A DNA stretch of 64,000 nucleotides from Atherinomorus stipes (lineage: Eukaryota > Chordata > Actinopteri > Atheriniformes > Atherinidae). Made by a program: the position numbers and the translations under genes. The notes under the pieces are model-generated. The model ran no database searches. It saw nothing but the letters and a program-made list of their open reading frames with translations, and was not told the DNA's origin. The stretch lies in the NCBI GenBank assembly GCA_023101725.1, contig JALJCO010008701.1:1-64000 (forward strand), written 5' to 3'. This document shows positions 23,601-53,021 of this stretch, piece after piece; the first letter of the stretch is position 1, and the number at the start of each line of letters is the position of its first letter.

Positions 23601-23800
23601 TACCCATAATCCTTTTCCAGCGCATGCGCGTTAGTGACTACGGCCCAAAGGCGTTGGTGGTTGGTGTCCGTCCGAAGATGCGTTACACCCCGGCAGCATC
23701 AGTACCAGCTCCACCGTGCTAATAACCACTACCCGGGGACGGAGGAGAAATACCGGTGGTTTTGGCGGCTCGAGCGGCGCCGGTGCATCTGGACGGCAGG
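23600..23800 (+). promoter_or_regulatory. CpG-rich promoter and leader of fsd1
   Basis: A sharp change from AT-rich to GC- and CpG-rich sequence begins near 23600 and continues through the first exon and the start of intron 1 (to about 24060). This is typical of a TATA-less vertebrate promoter. The start site is not defined by sequence alone. Confidence 0.6.
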
Positions 23801-35473
<11,673 letters not shown>

Positions 35474-36805
35474 ATCACCCATCCAGCTGGACACCCCCAG
35501 CTCCGCCTGGCCGCAGATCATATCCTCTGCACCGACTGCGGTCGAAGCCATATCACAGAAGAGTTACATCACTGGAGTATGATTGTTTCTGTGTTGCATG
35601 ACAGCAAAGATAGATTTTGAGAGCGAGTGGGTCATCCAATCTCTCAGTGACAAAATCCTCCGGATGTATGACTCTCGCTGTTGTAACTGCTTGGAGCACA
35701 CACTGTAAGTCTTACTAGTTTTCCTCTCGCTGCGCATTCATTCAGCGCTGCTGCTAGAGCAACAATTTAGCGCTGGCCGCTGCTTTCTGTCCATCACCAC
35801 AACCTGTCAGCTGTGCTGTCGTGGATCCAGCGGCAGGTTCAGGGTCCTGCTCTGTTTTGTCTTCTATCCCTGTGCCTTCCTTCCCATTTCCAAACTGATC
35901 GGCCAAATCAGGTGATCTGCAACTACACAGTTAAGTGTAGATACGACTCCCTCCTTTTGCTTTAAAACTATAAATTGTGTCACTTTTAGTAAAAGATTGC
36001 CTTGATCAGCCTTTACTTATCAATCAACCACTAAGCAGGAGGCAACTCTTCAGTAACAGCAGCTAATTTTTTTTTAAGTATTGGATTTACTTGCCAAGGC
36101 ATACAAACTCGTAAGTGTTACTGGTAGTCAGGAGAAGCACTTTGTGTGCAGGAAACTGGGTCCTTCAGCTTCCTGCTGAGCTTTTAATAGTTTCAAGCCA
36201 GAGTCAGTGTTGACAGTCGTGGAGTCTGACGGATCCTACCAGAAAATCTGAGGGAGTTTCCTTCATTTTAACTTTTATGTTTTGAAGTTGTGGATCATTC
36301 GGGATTTGGGGAATAACTGTACTGTATGCTCTGTTTACCATACTGCTCCCTAATGCTTTTATGTGTTTATATCCAGATACACTTCACTTGCAGCAAAGAG
36401 ATCTTGCTATAAGTAGTCAACTGCCTGCAGTCCAAATATATATTGATTAGATAGCTCGTAGTTCCAGGTAACAAATTGTTTGAGAGTAAGCCAGTCTTGC
36501 AGCTCACCTGGGTCAGAAAGTGAAGTGCTAAAATTCTGGAAACATATATCCTGAAGTCCGTATTTGTGTGCCGCCCAGCCTCTGAGTAGCATCTGTGTTA
36601 TGTGTTACACACTGACAGCCACGTCTTTCCCTCTGTAAGCATCTCCTGAGTAACTTTAGCCTGCAATGATTTAAAGAAGCATCCAGCTGAGAGTTTTTGT
36701 TCTTTATTTCACATGCTGACAGAATGTCACAATTTATTGTAAATAGTTTAATTTTTCCACTATAATGTATCAGTCATTGAGGTAATAAATGAGTGAGAGC
36801 AATTT
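35474..36805 (+). other. fsd1 3' untranslated region
   Basis: After the stop codon there is no other gene on the plus strand. The first clear plus-strand AATAAA is at 36784-36789, which would put cleavage near 36805. This end overlaps the 3' end of stap2 on the other strand. A shorter form using a weaker signal cannot be excluded. Confidence 0.45.
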
Positions 36806-37252
36806 CTTCTCGGATGTCTGTTTCTAAACAAAACAAAGATGATGTGATGTTAAAGCTTTGAGGGGAAAAAAGGCGAAAAACTGACGTAGACCAGCTACAG
36901 AACTTCCTGAAACCCAATTTTTTCTTCTTGTCTCCTTCATACAGTAGCATATAACAGGAATTGTTTGGTCTCATCTGATTTGATGTGACGGAAGCAAAAA
37001 TTTTACTTCACTAAAAACTATGTACAATATATTTAAATACAGGAGGTAAAACAGCTAAAGTCCAAATATAAATGTTCACATCTCGGAGGCAGTAATACAT
37101 TATGTAGTACATAAATGATCATTAGCCTGTAAGGCAGTACAAATACAGCTATATAAGCTGTGTAAAATATAGTGATATTAAACAGCTGATTCTAGAAACA
37201 AGTGAAAAACAACACTGGTACTAAAATTTTGATACAATCTCAGGAAAATGTG
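36680..37252 (-). other. stap2 3' untranslated region
   Basis: Minus-strand sequence after the stap2 stop, with AATAAA at 36703-36708 and no coding potential. Cleavage near 36680 would overlap the fsd1 transcript by about 125 bases. Confidence 0.5.
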
Positions 37253-40200
37253 TCACTGGCAAATGTGCAAAACGTACAAGATTAACGTGAAGATAATGTG
37301 ATAAGTACGGCTGTCTTCACAGTCAGTTAATTTCCTAACCAATGTCCCAGAGAGGAAAATCAATAAGACGTTAATCTTCAGAGAGGCCTGGCTGCTGACA
37401 GCTAATCGAGGAGGAGGAGGAGGAACAGAGCAATGATGCAGAGGAGGGGAAACGACTCCTGGTGCGAGGTAGCTCCGCTCTTCTGTCAGGTTTGCGCTGA
37501 TGCTGAAGATCTTCAGAGGAGAGGTCACTCCTGACACTTTGCTTTCTGTAGTAACTTAAGTTTGAGCTCTGATATTGTTCTCTGGACTGAAGAACTCTGC
37601 CCTTTTATGAGTGGAAGACACGGCAAGAAACAAGAGGATGAGCTTTAATATTGAGGCAGAGAAGTGAGATAAGAAATAGAGGATGTGGACTTACTCTGTT
37701 TTTCAGTGTCTGTTATCGTGGGATCTAAATTAGTGGAGAGTGATGTCACAGACTTTATTTTGCGAGGAGCTGGAGTTGGAGGCATCAGTATCTTAGCGGC
37801 TTTCTCTCCTGGTTCTATAAAACACAAATGTTATGGTTTGAGCTTTGCATCTGCTAAAGGGAAAAGATGAGACAGAGCAGCAGTGGACTCCTCCGTCTGG
37901 TTTTTCTTTTCCTCATTGTTTGAACACAGGTGTTCGTCAGCAACAGGAAGCCATGGAAAAAATGAAGACACACCTGTTTATGCCCGTAAGGCTGCATAAA
38001 GAGTGGCGGATAAACAGGAGGTGGTAAAGTTTTACTCACCTTTATCAGACGAAGGCTTTTCCTCCGCACTCAGAGCTGTCTCGGCTTTAGAAAGCAGAAC
38101 TTTTGAAGGGACTGAAAAACAAAACATGGGTCACCTGAGCAGCGTTGATCGGTGATGGTTTGTGGACTCAGAGCAAGACTAAAACATTTGAGATTACCAA
38201 ATTGTTTTAGAGTGGTGAAGCCTTTGATGATTCCCAGAGGGTGAATTACAGATTCCAGCAAGACAAGAACATGAGGAGTGTCGAGCAAAACGTACAAGCA
38301 ACCAAAATTATTATTTTCAGCAGTAGTTGAACAACAATAATAACCATAATTATAAATAATAATAGTGATGATGATAACATTAAAAGGTGAATAAATGCAT
38401 AAATGGGGGAATTCATTTACAAAATGAATTTACAAAAGTGTCCAACTAAAATGTTTTTGAGCAATCTCAGGTGCAGTGTTAAGATTGTATTTCCTTTAGT
38501 TGTAGGGGAATCTAAATCTGAATACTGTAATTGTAAGTTTCCGTTATAAGTTAACTCTTATTTGCACTTATTTATATGACAGCCAGCTCAGTTTTTTTAT
38601 AAAAAATGCACCTTGTTTTCTGTTTGTGCTTTTATATAATTTTTGACACATTTATCTTTTTGTGTTTTCCAGTTTTGGTCATTTCTGCTGAAAACTTGTT
38701 AGTCACTGAACATTTCTAGTGGCCTCGTCAAACTTCAGATTGGTGCATTTATGTTTGTGACCTCTATAACTAGTGACATTGCTGCTTTTGTGACTTCAGC
38801 AATAGTAATATAACAGCAACACGCTTGGGTTTAGCATGCTGACACTGTTTAGTTTCAAAGTCCAAAACAAACTGTGAAAAGCTGCTTGACAAAAGCTCTA
38901 AAATTAGCAAAGCATGAGTAAACAGGTGTGTGCGTGTGTGTGTGACTCAAAGATTTCATAACACCAGATGGAAAATCTACTGATAACAAAGCAAAGTTGA
39001 GTCAAAGGGGGTTTTGGATTCCCTCTTTTGTTGCTTTTGATTTTATATTTCTGGTACATTTTTAACACAAGCCCCTCCATCTGCTACGCTTACCACCCAT
39101 TCTGCATAACAGACTGCAAAAACTCAAATCTTACCAAGTGTATTATTATTAATACTATTACCAATATTATTATTACAAGCAAAAAAAATCCACTCTTAAA
39201 ATAAACAAAAATATATATTTTTTTGCTTGTAATGAGCAAAAAAAATTCTGCCAGTAGAACAAGTGAAATTTTCTTGATAAGATTTCTTGAAACAAGATGC
39301 ATTGCCTTAAAACAAGTTCTTATATCTCACTGAAATTTTTCTCTTTAATTTTGTCTTATTTTGAGTGCGATGAGATATTTTGACAAGAAATTAGAAAAAT
39401 ATACTTAGTAAGATTTGAGTTTTTGCAGTGCAGGTAAACGTCATTTTTCTTTATCTTTCTGTGGTGTGGAATCACAGACGGAGCCATGCCGTTTTAGAGG
39501 AGGAATTTCCAAGATTGTGACGTAAAAACAAACAGATTAGCCCAACAATGTAAAAGTTTTAGTAGCTGGGTGTGTGTTGGATTTTCGTCACAGGACACGG
39601 TACCTGGTTTTGGAGGTAAACTTGGCGGGCCAGAGTTTGGTAACGCCTGCTGAGTGATCTCTCCGCTCTCATTATCAGATGAAATGAAAGCTGTCGAAGT
39701 CAGGAGATTTCCATCAGTCATGTGCATGCCTCAGTATGTAGATTACAGAATAAATAGAAAGCAAATCAGTTGCTTTACATACAGATGGTCTTGTCATACG
39801 GACCCTCAATGATGAGAGGGACCAAATATCCATCTGTTTTTTCTACCAAGTAGGTGATCGCGTCATGTAGTGTGGCACAGGGAACCTGCAGAGAGCAACA
39901 GATGCACACGGTGAATTAAATGGGGGTGTTGACTGAAGCTTGTTGGTCTGCAAAGATGAGGCCCAACTTGACCACAGCTAGTACCGCAGACCTTTTAAAA
40001 CAGCCGCCATTGTTATAAATTCAGTTTTATTTCACTGTCACAAGGGCAGAGGAGACAATCTATGTGCACTTTGCCATGGCAACCACACACACTTGTATAG
40101 AAATTAAAAGCATTATCCAGCCACTGACATGACATTTTTATTGCCACTTCAGTTTTTTTTTTTTAACCAGTAATCACCGTCTCCTTTCCCAGGAGGTCAC

Positions 40201-43200
40201 AAGATGAAGCTCGCTCTTATCTCACATGGAGCCATAAAAAACTGCAGGTATCGATTACAGCCAACTTCTATTGTTCTTTACTGCCAAGGTGCACAAAACT
40301 TAAGCTCAACTCAGCATTTTTCATCAAGCAGTAAAAGAGCTTCATCTGTTTACACTCTGCCCTTTTTATGATGTCAAGGAATGATAAAGGATTTCTATAA
40401 AGTAAATGCCAGTTGTTTTGTCTATATTGTGCACCTATGGCATTTATCTGTGATACATTATGTATGTGTAGTGCTACTCACGGGATTGTCCACATCAATG
40501 ATGAAGCCCCCCTCATGTTTTCGAGACACACGGTAGTGTCTGAATACAGCTCTGAAATAGAGACAAATCATCTGTGAAACTGAGTGAAGAAGTGGGTCAA
40601 GACTGACCAACAAAAACAAAGTTTTCAATGATTATGCACCATAGCTGAGTTATATGAGCAGAGGAGAAAAAAGAGCCCAGTGTTTAGTGGAGATTAGCAT
40701 AAACTAGACGCACAGGACATGTTGGTCATGGCCATGGTCAGCATGGGAAGATATAACTAATTCAGTCGGTTACACTTCTACACACATGCCCTATTGTATC
40801 CCTTCTTTTGAGCATGCAGTTGCAGCTTTGCAGCATTCATTTGTGTTTTAGCACTCAGACATCATCATCATCATCAAGTCTGTGCATGCATTTTATGCTT
40901 TGAATATGTGTGTGTGTACCCATCAAGGTCCTGTCTGGTGGTGATGGCAAAGGAGATTTTGTCCCTCCCAGGCCTCAGTAGAAGGTTTCCTTTCTTGGCT
41001 TCTCTCTCCAGCAGCAACTCTGCCTCCATGCGGGACACCTTGTGGTAGCAACTACATCAAAACAGGGGATGAAGAAGGAAACACTTAAAGCACTCATCAA
41101 AGATGGAGTTGAACAGCATATAAATGGTTGTGTCAGCTCTGTGGTGGAGATATAATTGAGAGCGAGTCATTTATACTTACGCGGGCATGTCAGCTTTGAG
41201 GCTGATGTACGGGCTGCTGTCAGTGACTGTGTTTGAAGCAGAGTTCCTCATCCTGTCTTTCTCTTTTTGAATTACCTCTCTTAGCATGTGGATCTGCCCA
41301 GGCAGCAGGTTGAGGGAGGTCGGAACTGACAGCTACAAAGGAGATGCAGTTTTTATACTTTTAATATTCTGTGCAAATGATGTAAGCTTGATTTAAATTT
41401 TTATTCAAATTAGAAACTTGGAATATCTTTGAAAAACAGTAGAATAAAGTAATTGCTCTGTGAAGTGAGATGAATGACCTCAGCCACAGACTGGATGTAG
41501 CCCTTCCATAGCTCACGAGCTTCTGCATTTGGGGCCTGCAGAGACAATAAAGGAGAGAAAAGTGTGAAAAAAAAAACCTGTGTTGCATGAGAAAAAGAAG
41601 GGATATTCCACAAAATCACTTACAGTGAATTTGATGTTTTCGTCCTTCATCTGGAGGTTGAATCTGGCTGCATCCAGGTTGCGGTCCGGGCTGCTGTCGT
41701 CCGTTACTGAGATAAAGTCACTGAGGTCCAGTTTCTCAACATACTGGTGAAACAAACACATAGAAGATCAATGGAAAACATTCAGTCAGATTTTAAGTAT
41801 TTTATTAACCCATGCTCTCTGAGACGACTCACATCGCTGTCTCTCATGTCATTGAAGAAGAAAAGCGTGTTTCCACATAGGCAGGTCCACAGTTTCCGAG
41901 ATGTCTGCTCAAAACACACAGTCACATGATGAAGTATAAAATATGTCCCAGAAAACAGAAAAAAGACAGTGGTATAATACAATAAATGTTACACAACAAG
42001 GAAATGAGTGAGACCACTGTGATCTGAGCAGATGGCACTGCTGGTTTGAGACTTGACTTTACCAGAAACCATGTTTGGTAGCAGTTACAGTTGTTTGGTC
42101 TCAGTAACTGGAATTGTTTGGCAGTAAACTGGTAACTAAACAGCTTTTATAGGAAATAAACATTGGTCTCTGTTCAGAGTTTATCCATAAATGTGTAGGG
42201 GGAAAAAAAGCCCTCTTCAGCTTGCCTAGCATATTAGAAAATACAGTATTTCATCAGAGAGCTGAACACAACACTTGTTTTTTTGCAAAGCCTGTTGTGC
42301 CAGTTTGAGTCTCTGTGCCACAAATGTTGTCTGGTTTAGTCTCATCTTTACATCACAAAGAGCAGAAAAGCCATCCGACCAGTTGGAGAGGCAGAGAAGT
42401 GCTGCAGAGAAACTTGCTAAAGTCAACATGCACATATCTAAAATCTGGCTGCAGTACCCACAGAAAACTACTTAACCTGACTTTACCTACCTGCATGGAG
42501 CTGATAATGACAGGGGTATAAACATTAACCATGACTACCGCTATATTTTTTAAATATTAAGCACAGATTAATGCAAGTAACTAAATACATTAAAGTATAA
42601 TTCTCTCACCCAGTTGACTGCACATTTGTTATTTATAACTGTTAAGCGAATCCTTCAAATCTTTTGCAAGGACAAGTTTTTTCTCATCTTTAAAAACAGC
42701 TAAACTAAACGACTGTGTTTACTCAACTCTTCTATCATTGGTAAATCAAGGTGCTACCATTTTGATAATCTTTCAAACAAACTTGCAGGATTTCATTTAA
42801 TCTACTTACTTACTAAACAAATATCTTCAAGTTGTGGACAAAGTAAACAATCTGAAGATTTTGCTTAAGTAATTCACCATTATCATGTTTAACATTTTAT
42901 GAAATGCTAAAAATTACTTTCAATTGGAGTAAAGTGTGTTACTCGCTATGAATTAGTCTTACATAAAATGCTCAAAATTAAATCCACATTCAAATATCCA
43001 AAGCTTAAACAGATTTAATCATTTATTTAAGGGAATAAGTGAATTGTGAATAAATCATACCAATCCCTCCTTCAGCCTGTTTTACTCAAATATCTGTCTA
43101 ATAAGTCAGAAGAAGCTGATTTCTCTCCTCATGTCTGATGATCTACCTTATCTTTGAACGACCTCCTCTCCAGGTAACCCTCATAGCAACAATCTGGCAG

Positions 43201-43233
43201 CTGGTTCTTCCTTCGCCCCGCTCGCCGTGCCAT
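37253..43233 (-). CDS. stap2: Signal-transducing adaptor protein 2 (STAP2), PH and SH2 adaptor
   Basis: Twelve coding exons on the minus strand: 43147-43233 (ATG), 41833-41904, 41624-41743, 41479-41535, 41181-41332, 40920-41051, 40482-40551, 39783-39885, 39604-39729, 38040-38111, 37695-37814 and 37253-37545. They total 1404 bases (467 aa) and all phases agree. Residues about 16-125 are the PH domain (CCYEGYLERRSFKD, KLWTCLCGNTLFFFND, ELWKGYIQSVAEL). The SH2 domain follows, with the phosphotyrosine-binding arginine in GNLLLRPGRD and HYRVSRKHEGGFIIDV. The rest is a proline-rich region with SH3-type sites (PPSLPPKP, PPTPAPRK). STAP2 links receptor and cytoplasmic tyrosine kinases to STAT3/STAT5 and NF-kB signalling. 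The YxxQ motif of human STAP2 is not visible. The last exon encodes an unusual hydrophobic end, so its terminus is less certain than the rest. The order fsd1-stap2 is conserved with human. Confidence 0.93.
39114..39428. mobile_element. MITE with CTGCAAAAACTCAAATCTTAC termini in a stap2 intron
   Basis: The left end CTGCAAAAACTCAAATCTTA is repeated in reverse complement at the right end (TAAGATTTGAGTTTTTGCAG). The 315-bp interior is AT-rich with no ORF. This terminus is very common in fish genomes. Confidence 0.7.
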
Positions 43234-44851
43234 CCCGAGGCCTGCAGATGTTTACAGTAATCCGGAGCTTATTTACAGCCCTAACTATAACTCTTCCTTG
43301 GTTCCAGTAAGTACGGCTTGTTTGCTGTAGTTACAGCCCCATATAAAAGTGGTAAGTCAACCTGTATCCTCCAGAGGCGGTGCCCTTGCTGCTGATTGGC
43401 CAATCTATGGAAAGGAGTGGAGTTTTAAAGCTATCTACAGGTGAGACTGTCACTGACGTAGTGGCTTTCCACAAGATCGGAAACTATTTGGCGTTTAAAC
43501 ATGCAGAAACCACCGAGCTTAACAAGAATCTCTGATTCTGAGATTTACTTTAAATAGCTAGTGAATTTTTTTTTCTACTTTTTTTTTTTTTTTAAACTTA
43601 GGCTATAGTGTACCCTTCCAGCTATTAAATGACTGACTGACTTTAACTGTGTCTTCCACTTATAAAAGGGCAGTGGTTATGTGGTTTTAGCCTGAACCAC
43701 AGTTGTGACTAATCACTTATGTAGATGAACAGATGACTGTAAATCTCAGATATTTCCAGACTCTCAGCTGACAGCTTGACCACCTTGGACCTTAAGTTGC
43801 TTTTCATACAACTAGATTCTCACCTACATGCAGAGATGAGTCTGTGGAGGACTTGTGGAGTCTTTAATGAGCCATTGAGTATACTTCTCCCATATTTTCA
43901 ACTTACTCCTTCAGCACTTGGTTTTACTCTTTTTTTTTTTCTTTAATCGTCTCGTGTTCCCTCTTCTTTAAGTTGCTCTTCACCACCTTTGACAGGAGCT
44001 CCTATTTTGACCCTGTTGCTTCCAGCCTGATCTCAGTACAGATGCCATGCCTGCCTGCATCTATGTCCTGCTGTGAGGTGGACTGTCTCTGAGGCCTCTT
44101 TGAACAGCCTGCACCCAGAGTCCTGATCAATGTGGTAGACCCTGGTCTCCATGGCTTTCAATGCCTGTTTTTGTGCAGCCATGATCAAGTCTCTGTGCTG
44201 TCTTTCAGACTAGCCTCCCCCAGCTACTGACAGAACTTTTCAATAAATCAAGAAGCACAACTTAATGACAATAGTAAAGACAAATACTGTTTTTATATAT
44301 GGAGCATAAATAGTAAAGAGAAAAGAGCAGAGATTTGTGTGCAGCAGCAGCCTAAGCCTGTTGCAACATAACTAAAAGGATGGCAAAGAGGGTCATTAAA
44401 GCCACCCCTAACTGTAAGCATGATTTAAAAAAAAAAAAAAAAAATTAAGCATATGCAGATAGGGTGTCCGCTATTATTTCCCATTAAATGGTAAATGTCT
44501 GTTTCAACATCTTCTATGCCATGCTTAAATTTGCAAATCATTGCATTTGATTCTAATGTGAATTTTCCGTAACATCTCAACTTATGGGGAATTGGGGTTA
44601 TGCTAAAGTCCACTAATTCCTTCTGAATTTGTTTGTTTGTTCTACAATGCAATTATATGTAGGCTAATTATTATGCTTTCATATTCTAAACGGAATGCAT
44701 CTAAAAGCTGTTCTTTTTCGCATGTTTATAAATGGAAAATATTATGATTTCCAGGAGGTATGATTTTGTTCATGATCTTTGTTTATTTTGTTGTTTCTTC
44801 TAAGATTGTCATTTGTCTATTGTGAAGCATTAATTAAAAAATAAACAAATA

Positions 44852-44890
<39 letters not shown>

Positions 44891-45080
44891 GTCTACTACC
44901 TGAATAAATATACTTGTTCCTTTCCACCATAGTTACTAACAGTAGGCTTCAGCTCAGTATCTTTGAATTAGCATAGATGTGACAATGAGAAGTCAGCCTT
45001 ATTTTTATTATATGACATAATACCAAACAGCTGTGATGATTCCGACCAGCAGCTCTGTACCTGGAGCTGCGCAGCTAGGG
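43234..45080. other. Intergenic region between divergent stap2 and rab11b
   Basis: About 2 kb separate the two start codons. A transposon-terminus fragment lies at about 44500-44600 (TTTGCAAATCATTGCATTTG, TGGGGAATTGGGG) and an AAT microsatellite at 44850-44889. A 25-base stretch at 43649-43673 recurs inverted in stap2 at 37597-37621. No exon was recognised. Confidence 0.5.
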
Positions 45081-45218
45081 GTCACGTGACCGCGTAGGGT
45101 CCTCGCTCTACGCGGCGCGCGCATTGTCTCCTGTCATCTTGCGCACCACCACCCTGGTCAGTGCAGGGAAGTATTTTCTGTCATCACTGCGCTCTCATAG
45201 AGCTGATTGTATCACACA
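45081..45218 (+). promoter_or_regulatory. rab11b promoter and leader with GTCACGTGAC E-box
   Basis: A short CpG-dense stretch (CGCGTAGGG, CTACGCGGCGCGCGCA) precedes the start codon. At its edge is the palindrome GTCACGTGAC (45081-45090), identical to the CLEAR consensus for TFEB/TFE3. No TATA box is seen. Confidence 0.55.
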
Positions 45219-50082
<4,864 letters not shown>

Positions 50083-50665
50083 TGCTCAGTCCGAAGACAC
50101 TCATCCTCTTGTCTGCATCCACCCCCAACATCACGCCACCTGTGCACTCCCCCCTTCCTCCCCCAGCTCCGCTAACGGCCAACTCCTTTATCACTTTACC
50201 ATTTTTTTTTCTTTATCTTTCATTCTGTTTTATATAAGTACTCTTGAAGTCACTCGTGCTCTTCTCTCCTGCTACGAGAGAAACATCTCAGAAGCCTTTG
50301 TCACTTGGTCAGATGAGTTGTGTGAAGGTCCCTGCAATGCAGGAAGGAGGCAGTTGTTTCTGTCTTAATGAAGCTTGTGAAGTTGTTTGAACTCTGCTGA
50401 AACGCTGTCATGTAGAGGTTGGGAAATACATTTCAGTGATTGCCACTAGATGGTGCTGTGTAAGTGACCTACTGACAGTGACTCCAGCCTGGTGAAGCAG
50501 TATTATGCGTATGACAGTGTGGTTCTTACTACCATCAATTTATCATGCCAAAAATATCTTCATTATGTATTTATTGAACAATATTGGCTTCAGTTGTCAT
50601 TGTTTTACTTTCAGTTAAAAATAAAACTGTAAAAAATTTACAATAAAATTCTTGACTAAAGCAGT
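50083..50665 (+). other. rab11b 3' untranslated region
   Basis: Non-coding sequence after the rab11b stop, with AATAAA signals near 50620 and 50643. Cleavage is expected near 50660. Confidence 0.6.
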
Positions 50666-51149
50666 TTGTTCTCCCTCCATGCTTTGCTTTCTCTCTTTAG
50701 TTCAAATTTAGTGTCCGAGTATTATCAGTTAAGTGTTAAAGCTGTTCATGTTATAATTTTTAATTAGAATTTCAGGAAGGAATATTTCGCTTGTAACTGG
50801 CAGCTGTGGAAGAAGTTACTTTTCACATCATTCTAAAAGTATAATTGTTTTATAAGCCTAGTAGTTAACAGTGTTTAGAAATTAGTTGCTACTATTTCTC
50901 AAAATCATTTCTCAAAGTAGGAAGCTCATTTTATAACAAACCAAAAGTTAAGACAGAGATGAGGCAGTGTAGCTGTAGCTGCACGCGAAGGCAGCAGGAG
51001 AAGAAAGAAAGTCTGAAGTGGACCAGGAGATTCGACCGCTGCAGGTAGAACATTGCCATTCATTTTGCTACTAAAAACTTTGCCTAGTATTTCTGTATTT
51101 TGGGAAATATACAGCACTTTTTTAAAATTCCAGTATAAATTAAGTTTAT

Positions 51150-51495
51150 AATATATCCATGCATGAAAACTCAGGGTTACTGGAGCCTATCCCAGCTATT
51201 ATCAGGTGAGGGGTAGGATACACCCTGGACAGGTCACCAGTCCATTGCAAATCCAAGGAGACCAACAACCACTCACATACACATTCAGTCCTAAGGAATA
51301 GAGTAACCTACCACGCATGTATTTGGACAGAGGGAGGCAGCCAGAGTACCTGGAGAGAACTCCCGTATACATAGGGAGAACATGCACACTCCACACAGTA
51401 AGGCCACTGTTCCAACCTCTCCCCAGCTGAGGCTCAAACCAGCAACCTTCTTACTGTGAGGCTGTGGTGCTAACCACTACACTACCTTGCAGCAC
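51150..51495. repeat. High-copy teleost dispersed repeat
   Basis: It contains CTGGAGCCTATCCCAGCT, ACACCCTGGACAGGTCACCA, GGGAGAACATGCACACTCCA and GTGGTGCTAACCACTAC in the order typical of a very abundant fish interspersed repeat. It is non-coding and aged by many substitutions. Confidence 0.7.
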
Positions 51496-53021
51496 ATATA
51501 TCACTCTACTTATTGTCAATTCAATGATTTTATACTTTGAACTTTTGGTCTGTAACACCTTATCTCATGTATAAGTTTAAAGGTGCAGGATGTAACTAAA
51601 TAAAAGGTCAGTGACATAAAGACTTGACTTATTAAAGTTTCTTTTGGTATCTAATCACTTTACTAAAATAACTTTTTATTCCCTTTGAATGAGCCATTCT
51701 AACATTTATTTGCCATAGGTCCACTTGCATAGCAGCTGCCATATTTGTGACACTATTTTTACTACGGTGTCCATGAATGGACAAACAAAAGTGAGAACAC
51801 TCTGAGCTTTAACCCTTTATTAGGTACTCGCTGAAATACTTGTAAATTCTAAATTTCAACCTTAAAGATTGTGATTCTCAAGGACGCATTTGACACTTGG
51901 TTACTTTCTTCTAAAATAACAGTCCTGCAGTAGTATTAGATAAATATATTCATTTTATGTTGAAAGCTAATCCCAATGAAGTATCAGCGACATGATCTTT
52001 AGTTATTTGTGGGGAGAATTCGATGTGTTTCTATGATTTCTTAGAGTAGCATTAGGAGACATTTTATGTGTCCTGTGAAGTGTTCAAATATGGGTTTTTT
52101 TGTCCAGTAAAGGATTAAAACTCTAGCACCATTTCTGTTTGATAGGTGAAGCACATAAATTAAGGTACTTACCTGGAGTGCAGTGCACCACTGGATCCAC
52201 TCGCAGATGAAAACATGTTTCTGGACACTGACAGCCACGGACAGTTGGTATTTGAAGTCAACTCCATGCCCATTTCCCCCACTATATGCTAGTAATTTTT
52301 ACATGTTGTACCTTTAACGTAGAACTACTGAATTTTAGTAGATTTTTACAATTTGGTGCCTCCTATCGAAGACTGATTCAGCATCCAGCCTACACTCTGC
52401 ACTCTGAACTCGCCAGTAAAAGCTAGTCTGATGTTGACTCTCTTGCCCTGTCACTTTCTCTCTTTCCGTTCTTCTCTTCCTGTCCTTTTTTTTTTTTTTT
52501 AGGTTTGTTGGTTTGTTCACAAAATCAGTCATGGTGCACATCCCAAATGGTTTGTGTGTTGATAACTTGTTGATATCAGAAACATAAATTTTTAAGGTTA
52601 ATATTGGCACTTTCAATATTTCCATCCGTCATCTATTCCTTTGGTAAAGTTTAATCTCTTACCCTTTTTTCTAAACACAGCATTGGTTTATCAAGTTGAA
52701 CTGAATTTTCAAGGTAACTAAAGAAAAATAAAAAAAAATTAAAGATAATGGTATCAGTTCATAAATAGTTCATAAAGTACACAAAAGATATTCTCAAAAC
52801 TTAATATTAAGGTTCTAATATCAAGTAATTTTCATAATTTAAACCAATAAAAAGAAGGTAATTGCATAGAAAAAAATTTACTGATTTCACCTTTAAAATC
52901 AGAAATTTACACTCAACGGTTGCAAGTTTAACTGCCTCAGCTAAACTTTTCAATAAACTGATATCTTCTCATTTAAAAAAAAAAAAAGAAATCATGCAAA
53001 TGTGGCAAGATACACAACAGA

